A stretch of 55,899 bases of DNA from assembly GCA_016190375.1 (NCBI GenBank), contig JACPQR010000236.1:1-55899 (forward strand), read 5' to 3'. This document shows, piece by piece, positions 9,126 to 16,928 of this stretch (its first letter is position 1; every line of letters begins with the position of its first letter). The position numbers were made by a program, and so were the translations under genes. Origin of the DNA: Deltaproteobacteria bacterium (GTDB lineage Bacteria > Myxococcota_A > Polyangia > JACPQR01). Under the pieces are notes generated by a model. The model ran no database searches and was not told where the DNA came from. It saw only the letters and a program-made list of their open reading frames with translations.

Positions 9126-9182
9126 CCAGGTCTTCTTCCGCTTGGCCTCGGCCAGCGCCCTCGGAGTCAACCGGAGCTTCAT
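9126..9182 (-). pseudogene. Truncated RelE/ParE-type toxin, first 19 codons only
   Basis: The frame begins with ATG overlapping the antitoxin stop (ATGA) and reads MKLRLTPRALAEAKRKKTW, the usual first strand and helix of ParE/RelE toxins. After the tryptophan it turns into sequence that is simply the antisense of the kinase gene's end, so the remaining ~75 codons of a normal toxin are gone. The reading frame stays open by chance because of GC bias. The toxin catalytic part is absent, so this is a relic. Confidence 0.6.
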
Positions 9183-9424
9183 CGATGGGCACGCAACTCA
9201 GCGAGTGCCTCGTCGGCGTCGATGAGATTGCCTGCCTTCATCTGCTCGATGCTCTCCTCGATCGACTCGTGCAGTCTCTGCCTCTCCTCGTCGTCCAGGT
9301 AGTCCCCGCCGTGGGCGAGCACCTCGTCGACGGGAACGAGCTCGACGACCTCGCCCTCGGGCAAGTCGGTGGGCTCGTCGAGTACGAGGCGGCCGTGGTG
9401 TACCCTGGCTCGGAGCGGTTGCAT
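9179..9424 (-). CDS. Small antitoxin-like protein of a RelE/ParE-type module
   Basis: An acidic protein of 81 residues. The N-terminal half (MQPLRARVHHGRLVLDEP) is a short beta segment like those of small antitoxins with an AbrB/Phd-like beginning; the C-terminal half is helical (DDEERQRLHESIEESI) and ends DADEALAELRAHR, typical of antitoxins encoded just upstream of ParE/RelE toxins. The stop overlaps the start of a toxin reading frame by four bases, the standard antitoxin-toxin layout, but that toxin is cut after 19 codons. The gene is therefore an orphan antitoxin. The 136 bases upstream to the next gene show nothing else recognisable. Confidence 0.7.
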   Translation of the reverse strand: MQPLRARVHHGRLVLDEPTDLPEGEVVELVPVDEVLAHGGDYLDDEERQRLHESIEESIEQMKAGNLIDADEALAELRAHR

Positions 9425-9560
9425 GACTCCGAAAGTCTAGCCGTCCTCGCCGCACGTGGCCACCTTGATGTCGCAGAGACGAGGTCCGGCTCCTCGCGTG
9501 CGGCCATCTCGGCAACGGCGCACGGGCAGAGCCCTCCGGGTGGGCCCCTGGCGGAGGGAA

Positions 9561-10712
9561 CTACTCGCCGCTGCCGGCTGCGGGCGCCGGCGGCGGCTCG
9601 GTGGCTCGGGGCTCGTCGGCCGTCGATCCGCCGTTCGCGGCGCGCAGCTTCTGACCCGCGTCGCCGAGCCGCCTGTAGCCCTCCTCGAGATCGGTGGAGA
9701 CCTGTGGGCTCGATACTCCGGCCGCACGGGCGTTCTCGAGGCATGCGACCGCGGCCACGAGCTTGCCGCGCCTGAGGAAGGCGCGGCCGAGGTGCGGGAA
9801 GACCTCCTCGCGAGCCGCGCCGAGCGCGAGGGCGCGGCGCAGGGGGCCGATCGCTTCCCCGAAGCGGTCCGCGGTGGCCATCGCCCGGGCGAGATGCAGG
9901 AACAGCGACGCTCCCATCGGGCCGCTGTTGTCGTACTGGAGCCCGAGACGGTAGAGCTCCTCCGACCAGCCCAGCTTGCCCTCCTCGCCGTAGGCGGCTC
10001 CGAGCAGCATCAAACCCTTTGCGATCAGCGTTCGCTGGTCGTGCCCGAGCGCCGCCCCCGCTGGAGTGCGTAGCAAGAGCGAGAGCGGGCCCGGCCAGGA
10101 TCCGAGGAGCTCGACGACCTGGGCGTGGTTGCCGCGGGCAGCCGCCTCGGCCGCCTGGTCGACGCGGTTCAGGTCGAGGGCGAACGGACCCTCGCGCGCT
10201 CGATTCAGCTCCCGCCGGACCTCGGAGCGGAGCCGGTCGCGCAGCTCGACCAGGGAGAGCGTGTCGCTGGTCCCGTTCCGCGAGAAGGCGACTCGCGCCT
10301 CGCGGTCCTTGCCCGGCTCGCCGGCGAGGCGCTGGAGCGCGTAGCCGTACAGGGGCGCCAGAAGGACGTAGCGGCTCCCTATCACCGCCGCGAGCTCCTC
10401 GGGCTTGAGGTCCTTCGTGAGCTTCGGCGGCGTCGGGTCGTCACCGAGCAGCGCCGCCACGAGCCGCCTGCGGAACTCGCCGAGCGGCAGTCGCTGCTCG
10501 GTCCCCGACTCGCCCACCGCGAAGTCGACGACGGTGTTCGCCGGGTTGCGCCGGTCGATGGTGATCGCGGTGATCCGTACGCCGGCGACGATCGAGAACG
10601 CGACGAACTTCTCGCCCACGGCGTCGCAGAGCGGGACGAAGCTTCCGATCTCCTTGCCGACGCGCTCGAACCATCCATCCGCGCGGACGGACGCGAGGTC
10701 GAACTCGATCAC
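9561..10712 (-). CDS. TPR-containing protein of unknown function
   Basis: A protein of 383 residues from GTG 10712, chosen because AGGA lies about nine bases upstream and the protein then begins with the strand IEFDLASVRADGW; ATG 10751 is an alternative. The N-terminal ~100 residues are an alpha/beta region (FVAFSIVAGVRITAITIDRR) not recognised. The middle is helical (RSEVRRELNRAREG) and residues about 220-350 form TPR-like helix pairs (AKGLMLLGAAYGEEGKLG, LFLHLARAMATADRFGEA). The C-terminal 30 residues are Pro/Ala-rich and disordered. No signal peptide or membrane segment is seen, so it is probably cytoplasmic. It is divergent from the SGNH hydrolase gene, about 90 bases away. Confidence 0.75.
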   Translation of the reverse strand: MIEFDLASVRADGWFERVGKEIGSFVPLCDAVGEKFVAFSIVAGVRITAITIDRRNPANTVVDFAVGESGTEQRLPLGEFRRRLVAALLGDDPTPPKLTKDLKPEELAAVIGSRYVLLAPLYGYALQRLAGEPGKDREARVAFSRNGTSDTLSLVELRDRLRSEVRRELNRAREGPFALDLNRVDQAAEAAARGNHAQVVELLGSWPGPLSLLLRTPAGAALGHDQRTLIAKGLMLLGAAYGEEGKLGWSEELYRLGLQYDNSGPMGASLFLHLARAMATADRFGEAIGPLRRALALGAAREEVFPHLGRAFLRRGKLVAAVACLENARAAGVSSPQVSTDLEEGYRRLGDAGQKLRAANGGSTADEPRATEPPPAPAAGSGE

Positions 10713-10802
10713 ACCGAGTATCCTAGGCCAATTCGGTCCGGACCTTGCCATAAAAGTGCTGGCATGACCGCGATTCGCGGTAGACTTTTGTACTTCAGGC
10801 CG

Positions 10803-12020
10803 ATGGAACCCAGGGGGCCAACCTGCGCGGCGCTGCTTCTCCTGGCCGCCGGTCGCGTGGCGGCGAGCCCGCAGATCCCGGGTGCGCCGGTCGAGGACCC
10901 TACGGGCCGCGCGCTCGCCGGATTCCGGGCTGCGCTCGATCAACTTCGCGCGGGACCGACCGAGCTAGTGCGGATCGTGCATCTGGGCGACTCGCACGTC
11001 GCAGCCGACTCCATGACCGGCGCGGTCCGCCGGAGCCTGCAGTCCCGGTACGGCGACGGAGGGCCTGGGTTGCTCATGCCCGGCACTCCCTGGCCGCACT
11101 TCCGGCACGGAGGCGTCCGCACGGGAGGCGCCGGCTGGAGTGCGACCCGGATCACCAGGGCCGCGCCCGAGGATGGGCCGGTGGGGCTGACGGGCGTCGT
11201 CATGGCGGCTGACGAGCCAGGCGCCACGGCGTGGGTCGAGGCCGAGGATGCACAGACCGGCGCCCGCGCGTCGCTCGTGGAGCTGCACTACCTGAAGGAC
11301 CCCGCGGGGGGCAGGCTCCAGGTGAAGATCGACGACCACGTCCGCGCCTCGCTGTCGACGGCGGGAAGCCGCGTCGAGCCCGCGTTCTGGTCCACCGAGG
11401 TGGAGGATGGCCTTCATCGCGTCGAGGTCATCGCGACCGGCGGCGGCAAGGTCCGCATCCTCGGGATCTCGCTCAGACGGCCGAGTGGCATCGTCTACGA
11501 CGCCCTCGGCGTCAACGGCGCCCGCTTCGCTCACTGGCAGCGCGCGGACGAGGACGTGCTCGCGGCCGAGCTCGGTCGCAACCCTCCGGCGCTGATCGTC
11601 ACCACGTTCGGCACGAACGACGTCGATGACGACGACGCCACGGGCGAGGAGCACCGCAGGGCGCTCCTCGCGACGCTCGCCCTCCTACGTCGCGCGGCGC
11701 CGGCGGCGTCGTGCCTGGTCATGGGCCCCCCCGACCGCGCCGTCCGCGCCATCGTTCGAGGGGGGCGCAGGGCGCCGCCCCGGCGCGTCTGGCAGACCAG
11801 CCCGGCTCTGGCAGCGGTCGTCACCGCGGCGCGTCAGGCGGCGCTGCAGTCCGGGTGCGCGTTCTGGAACACGTTCGCGGCGATGGGAGGAAGGGGCACG
11901 ATGCGCCGCTGGGCGGCCGCGAGCCCGCCCCTCGCGGGACGCGACCACGTGCATCTGACGTCCGGTGGGTATCATCTGATCGCAGACTCGCTCGCCACAG
12001 CGATCGTGGGGTCCCCTTGA
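10803..12020 (+). CDS. Exported SGNH/GDSL hydrolase-family protein
   Basis: A protein of 405 residues starting MEPRGPTCAALLLLAAGRVAAS, a probable Sec signal peptide; ATG 10764 would add 13 residues. SGNH blocks are visible: block I HLGDSH at 60-65, block III FGTND with Asn 272, and block V DHVHLT with Asp 381 and His 384. These give the expected Ser-Asp/His catalytic pair plus oxyanion Asn. A carbohydrate-binding-like beta region lies between blocks I and III. Related proteins deacetylate or hydrolyse esters of polysaccharides or peptidoglycan; the substrate here is not known. The stop overlaps the next gene's TTG start (TTGA), so the two are co-transcribed. Confidence 0.85.
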   Translation: MEPRGPTCAALLLLAAGRVAASPQIPGAPVEDPTGRALAGFRAALDQLRAGPTELVRIVHLGDSHVAADSMTGAVRRSLQSRYGDGGPGLLMPGTPWPHFRHGGVRTGGAGWSATRITRAAPEDGPVGLTGVVMAADEPGATAWVEAEDAQTGARASLVELHYLKDPAGGRLQVKIDDHVRASLSTAGSRVEPAFWSTEVEDGLHRVEVIATGGGKVRILGISLRRPSGIVYDALGVNGARFAHWQRADEDVLAAELGRNPPALIVTTFGTNDVDDDDATGEEHRRALLATLALLRRAAPAASCLVMGPPDRAVRAIVRGGRRAPPRRVWQTSPALAAVVTAARQAALQSGCAFWNTFAAMGGRGTMRRWAAASPPLAGRDHVHLTSGGYHLIADSLATAIVGSP

Positions 12021-12727
12021 CCGAGTTCGAGTGCCCGGGATGCCGGACGGCGCTCCCCCTGGGCGTCGATACCTGCACCGGCTGCGGCGCGCCCATCGCC
12101 TGGAGCTACTGCGGCGCCTGCCTTGCGGCCAATGCGCCTGGCGCGCCGGCGTGCGTCACCTGCGGACGCTCGCTCGGCCCCATCGCTCCGAGAGCCATGC
12201 CCGATCGCTTCCCCTGCCCGCGGTGCGAGTCGCCCATGGACCGCCGCCAGCTCGGGGCGTACCAGGTCCATGAGTGCGAGCGGTGCCACGGCGCCTTCAT
12301 CGACCACCGCACGCTGGAGCTGCTGCAGGAGGGCGACGCGCCCGCTCCCGGAACCGGGGCGCCGCCTCGCATCGGGAAGCCGCAGCGTCCGACGACACCG
12401 GTCGTCTACATCCGCTGCCCCGGATGCGCCGAGGTCATGAACCGCGTGCAGTTCGGCCGCCAGTCCGGGATCGTCGTGGACGTGTGCCGCCAGCACGGGA
12501 CCTACTTCGATCCGCAGGAGCTGGAGCGCGCGCGCGAATGGGTGTCGGCGGCTGGGCTCCTCCCCAGGAGCACGCCCGACGCTCGGCTCGAGAGCGCTCG
12601 AGCGAAGCGGCGCCGGCCCGTGCGCAAGAGCTCCCGGCCGGCGGTCCCGACGGACTCGATCGTGACGGCAGACGTCGCGATGCTCGCTGTCGCGCGCGCG
12701 ATCGCCCACTGGCTGCGGCTCCGCTGA
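12017..12727 (+). CDS. Zinc-ribbon protein with TFIIB-type zinc finger domain
   Basis: A protein of 236 residues from TTG 12017, which overlaps the SGNH gene stop as TTGA; no ATG or GTG fits the first cysteine cluster better. The N-terminus carries consecutive CxxC pairs (CPGC, CTGC, CGAC, CVTC), i.e. two zinc ribbons. The middle has the zf-TFIIB-like motif CPRCESPM followed by CERCHGAFID, repeated in weaker form as CPGCAEVM and VCRQHGTYFDPQEL. The C-terminus is basic (AKRRRPVRK). Such proteins are widespread in myxobacteria and presumably bind protein or nucleic acid; no function can be assigned. It converges with the epimerase gene, with 15 bases between. Confidence 0.78.
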   Translation: MTEFECPGCRTALPLGVDTCTGCGAPIAWSYCGACLAANAPGAPACVTCGRSLGPIAPRAMPDRFPCPRCESPMDRRQLGAYQVHECERCHGAFIDHRTLELLQEGDAPAPGTGAPPRIGKPQRPTTPVVYIRCPGCAEVMNRVQFGRQSGIVVDVCRQHGTYFDPQELERAREWVSAAGLLPRSTPDARLESARAKRRRPVRKSSRPAVPTDSIVTADVAMLAVARAIAHWLRLR

Positions 12728-12742
12728 TCGCGAGGCGGTGTT

Positions 12743-13699
12743 TCAGCGACCGAGATGCTCGCGGTACCACTTGATCGTGCGCGTCAGCCCCTCCTCGAGG
12801 TCGACGCGCGGGCGGAAGCCGAGGATGCGCGCGGCCTTCTCGATGTTAGGGATGCGCAGCTCGACGTCGGCTTGGTCGTGGCGCACGAACTCCACCTCGC
12901 TCGACGAGCCGGCGAGCCGGATGATCAGGCGGGCGAGGTTGTAGATCGTCACCGTGCTTCGCGGGTTTCCGATGTTGAAGGTGTGCCCGACCGCGGCGTC
13001 GCGCTCGAGGCAGGTCCGGATCGCGTCGACGATGTCGTCGATGTAGCACCAGGCTCGGATCTGATCCCCCTCGTTGTGGATCGTGATGCGCTCGTTCTGG
13101 ATCGCGCGGACCACGAAGTGGTGCACCGCGCCCTCGCCGACCTGTCCGGGACCATAGATGTTGAAGGGACGGATCGCGCAGGTCGGCAGGCCGTACTGCT
13201 TGAAGTAGTTGTAGGAGAGGTGTTCCGTTGCCAGCTTCGAGACGGCGTAGGTCCAGCGTGCCTCGCCCACCGCCCCGAGCTGGGTGACATCGCCCTCGCC
13301 GACGCGGAACGCGTAGCGGCCGAAGACCTCGCTGGTCGAGAAATCGATGAACCTCCTGATCCGTCCGGACTCGCGCGCGGCGCGCAGGACGTTCATCGTA
13401 CCCTCGATCGAGACCTCCATCGTCAGCACGGGATCGCGCAGCACGGTGTCGACACCGGCGATCGACGCCATGTGGACGACGGCGTCGGCCGCCTTGACGG
13501 CCTCGGCCAGGGCCGCGTAATCGCGGACGTCGCCCTTGACGAGGGTGACGTCCGGGTGATCGAGGAGGCCCGAGCCGGCGAGGGCGTTTCGCCGCAGCGT
13601 GTCGAACGCCACGACCTTGTGCGTGCCCACGAGCGCACGGGTGAGGGCAGTCCCGATGAAGCCTGCCCCTCCCGTGATCAGAACGGTCTTGGGTGACAT
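12743..13699 (-). CDS. NAD-dependent epimerase/dehydratase (extended SDR, nucleotide-sugar type)
   Basis: A protein of 318 residues. The Rossmann motif GGAGFIG begins at residue 10, the substrate-conversion motif is TYAVSK (YxxxK), and RPFNIYGPGQ is the usual nucleotide-sugar site. GDQIRAWCYIDDIVDAI and FNIGNP are typical of UDP-glucose 4-epimerase and UDP-glucuronate decarboxylase relatives. This points to a cytoplasmic enzyme acting on a nucleotide sugar for cell-surface glycans; the exact sugar cannot be read from sequence. ATG 13699 gives the expected N-terminus. No sugar-biosynthesis neighbours are present. Confidence 0.87.
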   Translation of the reverse strand: MSPKTVLITGGAGFIGTALTRALVGTHKVVAFDTLRRNALAGSGLLDHPDVTLVKGDVRDYAALAEAVKAADAVVHMASIAGVDTVLRDPVLTMEVSIEGTMNVLRAARESGRIRRFIDFSTSEVFGRYAFRVGEGDVTQLGAVGEARWTYAVSKLATEHLSYNYFKQYGLPTCAIRPFNIYGPGQVGEGAVHHFVVRAIQNERITIHNEGDQIRAWCYIDDIVDAIRTCLERDAAVGHTFNIGNPRSTVTIYNLARLIIRLAGSSSEVEFVRHDQADVELRIPNIEKAARILGFRPRVDLEEGLTRTIKWYREHLGR

Positions 13700-13721
13700 T
13701 GATAGGACACTAACACGCCCG

Positions 13722-13852
13722 TCAGTACCGGAGCTCCACCTCGAGGCCGGGCTCGTACACGCAGAGGCCGTTCGCGGCGGGGGCGTCCGGCACCTCGAGA
13801 CGTACGCGCTGAATCCCCGAGCCGAGGCGCGCGAGGAGCGTCGGATCGGACG
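13722..13852 (-). repeat. Second copy of the glycosyl hydrolase gene's 3' end (131 bp)
   Basis: It matches 14042-14172, the last 43 codons and stop of the hydrolase gene, with a single mismatch (G at 13764, A at 14084). The copies lie 320 bases apart in direct orientation. Identity ends sharply at the stop codon on one side and at base 13852/14172 on the other. The arrangement resembles a long direct repeat generated by insertion of the element between them. Confidence 0.93.
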
Positions 13853-14041
13853 CGCTGTCGAGCGCGGGTGGGCTGCCGCCCCCCCGCGGCCCCCCCGCCG
13901 AGACGCTCCGTGCGCTCGCTCGCTACGGCGGAGTGAATCCGCCTCCGCTCCCTACCTGCGCGCCTGACTCGCTCGGCGCGCTCCGGAGCGCCGGCTCACG
14001 GGGGCCCTCATCCGTCGGGGTCGGCCACGGCGATGGGCAAC
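13853..14041 (-). mobile_element. GC-rich intergenic element, copy E1 (inverted relative to E2)
   Basis: A non-coding 189 bp lying between the hydrolase stop and a second copy of its 3' end. On the minus strand it holds a 17-base hairpin, GGCGGATTCACTCCGCC (plus coordinates 13927-13943), then AGCGAGCGAGCGC and a long G-run block (GGGGGGGCCGCGGGGGGG, then CGGCAGCCC). The same order of motifs occurs in E2 at 16461-16615. No reading frame with coding character is seen. No transposase is present, so it would have to be mobilised by a protein encoded elsewhere. Confidence 0.6.
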
Positions 14042-15814
14042 TCAGTACCGGAGCTCCACCTCGAGGCCGGGCTCGTACACGCAAAGGCCGTTCGCGGCGG
14101 GGGCGTCCGGCACCTCGAGACGTACGCGCTGAATCCCCGAGCCGAGGCGCGCGAGGAGCGTCGGATCGGACGACTCGAAGGTGACCACGGCGCCGCGACC
14201 GTCGTCGGGGACCGCGACGGCCTCGCCGATCCGGATGCCGTCGACGGATGCGACGACCGGCGAGGTCGTTCCGGGCGGGGCGGCGCGTCCCGGACGCTCC
14301 GAGGAGACCGTCGCGCTGAGCGCGATCCGGTGCGGGCGCCCCGGGGGCACCGCGAAGGTCCACTCGAAGTGGCCGACGTCGGATCCCCAGGCGTGCGCGG
14401 GGTACGGATCGGGAACCGAGGCGTAGCCCTGGCGCTCCCATCGCGATGCGGACAGAGCACGCGCCGGGATCGCGAACGCGATCGTTCGCCGGTCGCGCTT
14501 CGCGCGAAGCGCCGCGACCGAGACCTCCGGCGCGGACGCGATCTGGAAACGGGGAACGAAGGCGAGCGGCGGCCGCCCGAGGGGTGGGTCGCGCTCGGGA
14601 CCCAGCCAGGAGCGCCTCGCGGCGCGGCGCATCTCGCGCCGCACCTCGACGGAGCTCGCGGTGCCTGCTCCCCATGCGATCAGGTGCCTCTGCCGCGGTA
14701 TTCCGGGTGGCAGGTACACCCAGGAGAGGATCCCGGCCGCCCCCGCCGACCTCGCGGCCTCGAACGCGCGACGGAAGAGGCCGGCGCGGGTCTCGAGGAT
14801 CGTCCTGGCGTCATCGTCCTCGAACCCGACCTCGCCGAAGACGATTGGCTTCTGGACCACCTCGCGGGCGAGTCGCACGCGGTCCTCGATCTGGGTCGCG
14901 ATGTCGTCGATGTGGCGGATGGGAAGGTCGGGCTGCGGGTACAGATGATGGTCACAGTAGTCGATGCCCAGGGCCGCATGATCGGCGGCCCAGTCGGCAC
15001 GTTCACGCGCGGTCCGGTATCCGAGGTGGCCGATCGTGACCAGGTGATTGGGATCCAGCTCGTGGACGAGCGCGGCCATCTCCTCGATCCACCTGCGTCG
15101 TGCGGGGACGTTCTCGGTGGCGACGAACGACTCGTTGACCAGCTCCCACGAGACGATCGTCGGGTCGTCCCGATAGGCTCTCCCCGTGATCGTCGACACG
15201 CGGCCGACCACGCGGCGGACGTGCTCGCGGTACAGGGCGATCGCGCGCGGATCCGAGTAGAAGGTGTCGGTCGTGCCCGCGCCGCCGAGCCACTTCAGGT
15301 ACATGGGTATCCCGCCGTAGTCGGCCCAGGAGTTGGAGAGGACCACGATGAGCCGGAGCCCGACCATGCGCGCCGCGGCGAGGACGTGATCGAGGTGCAC
15401 GAAGGCAGCCTCGTTCCAGCCATCCGGGCCGGTCCGGAACAGATACCCCTGCCGATCGAGGCTCTCGGTCCCGTCGCCCTCGCCGAGCGCCCAGATCCGC
15501 CCGACCATCGCGCCGTCCTCGCGCGCGTGGACCATCGTCTCGACGTACTGGGTGCGCTCGGCCCCGTGCATCACCGCCAGGTTCGCCCCCACGAAGTAGA
15601 ACGGCCCGCCATCGAGCCACAGGGCGTCGGAATGGACGCGGACGAAGCCCGCCGCCGGGGCGGGCGCAGGGACCGCGAGGACCAGTGCCAAGGCGAGGAT
15701 GATCTCCGCCGCGACTGGCTTGCCTGTTATCGGGCGGCATGGAATCCTCCCGAGATGATCCGCGCGCGGTTCGCGCGACCTCGGGAGGAATGAGATGGGA
15801 ATTCTCGGCCGCAT
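14042..15814 (-). CDS. Exported glycosyl hydrolase, GH5-like (endo-mannanase/cellulase clan)
   Basis: The TIM-barrel part begins GFVRVHSDALWLDGGPFYF and contains TIVSWELVNES, whose Glu after Asn is the clan GH-A acid/base, and VFGEVGFE, whose Glu is the candidate nucleophile. A C-terminal beta-sandwich of ~170 residues follows. A hydrophobic signal peptide (ILALALVLAVPAPAPAAG) precedes the barrel, but no ATG, GTG or TTG is well placed before it in this frame. ATG 15814 is in frame but overlaps the divergent pspA start; TTG 15691 would truncate the signal. ATG 15740, behind a perfect GGGAGG, is in another frame, suggesting a frameshift. The substrate is probably a beta-mannan or beta-glucan, inferred from the family. 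Confidence 0.75.
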   Translation of the reverse strand: MRPRIPISFLPRSREPRADHLGRIPCRPITGKPVAAEIILALALVLAVPAPAPAAGFVRVHSDALWLDGGPFYFVGANLAVMHGAERTQYVETMVHAREDGAMVGRIWALGEGDGTESLDRQGYLFRTGPDGWNEAAFVHLDHVLAAARMVGLRLIVVLSNSWADYGGIPMYLKWLGGAGTTDTFYSDPRAIALYREHVRRVVGRVSTITGRAYRDDPTIVSWELVNESFVATENVPARRRWIEEMAALVHELDPNHLVTIGHLGYRTARERADWAADHAALGIDYCDHHLYPQPDLPIRHIDDIATQIEDRVRLAREVVQKPIVFGEVGFEDDDARTILETRAGLFRRAFEAARSAGAAGILSWVYLPPGIPRQRHLIAWGAGTASSVEVRREMRRAARRSWLGPERDPPLGRPPLAFVPRFQIASAPEVSVAALRAKRDRRTIAFAIPARALSASRWERQGYASVPDPYPAHAWGSDVGHFEWTFAVPPGRPHRIALSATVSSERPGRAAPPGTTSPVVASVDGIRIGEAVAVPDDGRGAVVTFESSDPTLLARLGSGIQRVRLEVPDAPAANGLCVYEPGLEVELRY

Positions 15815-16460
15815 CAACTCGGTGATCAAATCGAACCTGAACCAGATCCTCGACAAGGCCGAGGACCCCGAAAAGATCCTGAACCAGACGGTCGTCGATC
15901 TGACCGCAGAGATCAAGGAGGCGAAGAAGGAGGTCGTCTCGTGCCTGGCCTCCGAGAAGATGATGGCGAAGAAGCGCGACACGCTCCTCGAGGACGCCAG
16001 CAAGTGGGAGGAGAAGGCTCTGCTCGCCCTCAAGGCCGAGGACGAGGAGCTCGCCCGCGAGGCCTTGCGTCGTAAGCAGCGGGCCTCGCAGGAGGCAGAA
16101 GAGGTCGAGGCCGCCCGGCGCAACCAGGAAGCGTACGTCGAGGAGTTGAAGAGCTCGCTCGCGAAGCTCGAGGACAAGGTCGAGGACCTGAAGCTCCGCA
16201 AGTCCACGATCGCGGCTCAGGTCCGGCAAGCGCGAAAGGCGCCCGAGAGCGCGGGCACCGGCGCCGGGCGGTTCGGCTCGAAGCACTTCGACGACCTCGA
16301 GCGGTTCACGTCCAAGATCGATCAAATGGAAGCAGAGGTCGAGGCCCACTCCGTGATCGACGATCCGGGAAAGGCCGACCTCGACCGGCGCTTCCGCGAC
16401 CTGGAGAAGACGTCCGCCGTCGACGACGAGCTGGCGGCGCTGAAGGAGAAGCTGAAGTAG
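15795..16460 (+). CDS. pspA: PspA/IM30 (Vipp1) family protein
   Basis: A protein of 221 residues beginning MGILGRINSVIKSNLNQIL, the amphipathic membrane-binding helix of phage-shock protein A. Long coiled-coil segments follow (KEVVSCLASEKMMAKK, EALRRKQRASQEAEEVE), and a C-terminal helix ends AALKEKLK. PspA oligomers line damaged inner membrane and help maintain the proton gradient. GGAGGA lies seven bases before the ATG. No pspB, pspC or pspF lies nearby; the divergent neighbour is an exported glycosyl hydrolase. The last 39 bases, including the stop, recur at 16616-16654. Confidence 0.92.
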   Translation: MGILGRINSVIKSNLNQILDKAEDPEKILNQTVVDLTAEIKEAKKEVVSCLASEKMMAKKRDTLLEDASKWEEKALLALKAEDEELAREALRRKQRASQEAEEVEAARRNQEAYVEELKSSLAKLEDKVEDLKLRKSTIAAQVRQARKAPESAGTGAGRFGSKHFDDLERFTSKIDQMEAEVEAHSVIDDPGKADLDRRFRDLEKTSAVDDELAALKEKLK

Positions 16461-16615
16461 GGAACAGAGCCCGCACAAACGCGGACCTCCGGGGCACCGT
16501 GATCGCGAGCGCGCGAGCAGGTAGCGAGCGCAGGCGGATTCACTCCGCCGAAGCGAGCGAACGCGCCGAGCACCAAAGCGGGGGGCCCGCGGGGGGGCGC
16601 AGCCCCACCGCGCTA
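16461..16615 (+). mobile_element. GC-rich intergenic element, copy E2
   Basis: A non-coding 155 bp between the pspA stop and a second copy of the pspA 3' end. It carries the hairpin GGCGGATTCACTCCGCC at 16533-16549, flanked by GCAGGTAG and AGCGAGCG, then GGGGGGCCCGCGGGGGGG and CGCAGCCCC. Every one of these motifs is found in the same order on the minus strand of E1, so the two are diverged copies in inverted orientation around the hydrolase/pspA pair. Confidence 0.6.
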
Positions 16616-16654
16616 GACGACGAGCTGGCGGCGCTGAAGGAGAAGCTGAAGTAG
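16616..16654 (+). repeat. Second copy of the pspA 3' end (39 bp)
   Basis: Identical to 16422-16460, including the TAG stop. It is followed by AACTTCAAGTAGAAGTT, a 6-bp stem hairpin with a 5-base loop and no T-tract. The copy has no start codon and is not a gene. Confidence 0.93.
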
Positions 16655-16682
16655 AACTTCAAGTAGAAGTTGAAGCAGGCCC

Positions 16683-16928
16683 CTAGAGCATCACGACGAA
16701 GCTCAGGCCGACCAGGATCAGGACGCCGACGATCGGGACGACGACCGACTCGTACGGAAGGTAGACCGGCGGATCGACGCGTCCCGCCTCGCCCGTGGCG
16801 AAGAAGGCGCGCTCCAGATCATCGTAGGTGCGTGTAGGCGAACGTGGCACACTCGGAGCCTCAGCGGCGGGTGTCTCGGTTGCCTCGGCCTCGAGCCGAA
16901 CTGCTGCGCTGTGGTTTCGCTTCGCCAT
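16683..16928 (-). CDS. Small membrane protein of unknown function
   Basis: A protein of 81 residues. The N-terminal 35 residues are polar and Ala/Thr/Pro-rich (EATETPAAEAPSVP). RTYDDLERAFFATGE is a conserved-looking helix, and the last 19 residues form one hydrophobic membrane segment (VPIVGVLILVGLSFVVML) with no cytoplasmic tail beyond it. This tail-anchored layout fits small single-pass proteins whose start can resemble the preface of respiratory-chain subunits, but no family is recognised. Codon use matches the neighbours, which supports it being real. AGGAGG precedes the ATG by about six bases. Confidence 0.7.
   Translation of the reverse strand: MAKRNHSAAVRLEAEATETPAAEAPSVPRSPTRTYDDLERAFFATGEAGRVDPPVYLPYESVVVPIVGVLILVGLSFVVML

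Noticed and set aside
6228..9182. 984-residue open frame on the minus strand
   Set aside because: Antisense to the kinase and Ppx-like genes; only its first 19 codons look like a real protein (a toxin stub). The rest is a GC-bias artefact.
13722..14172. Duplicated 3' end considered as an assembly error
   Set aside because: A base difference between copies and the independent, differently sized duplication at pspA argue for a biological origin, although an error cannot be fully excluded.
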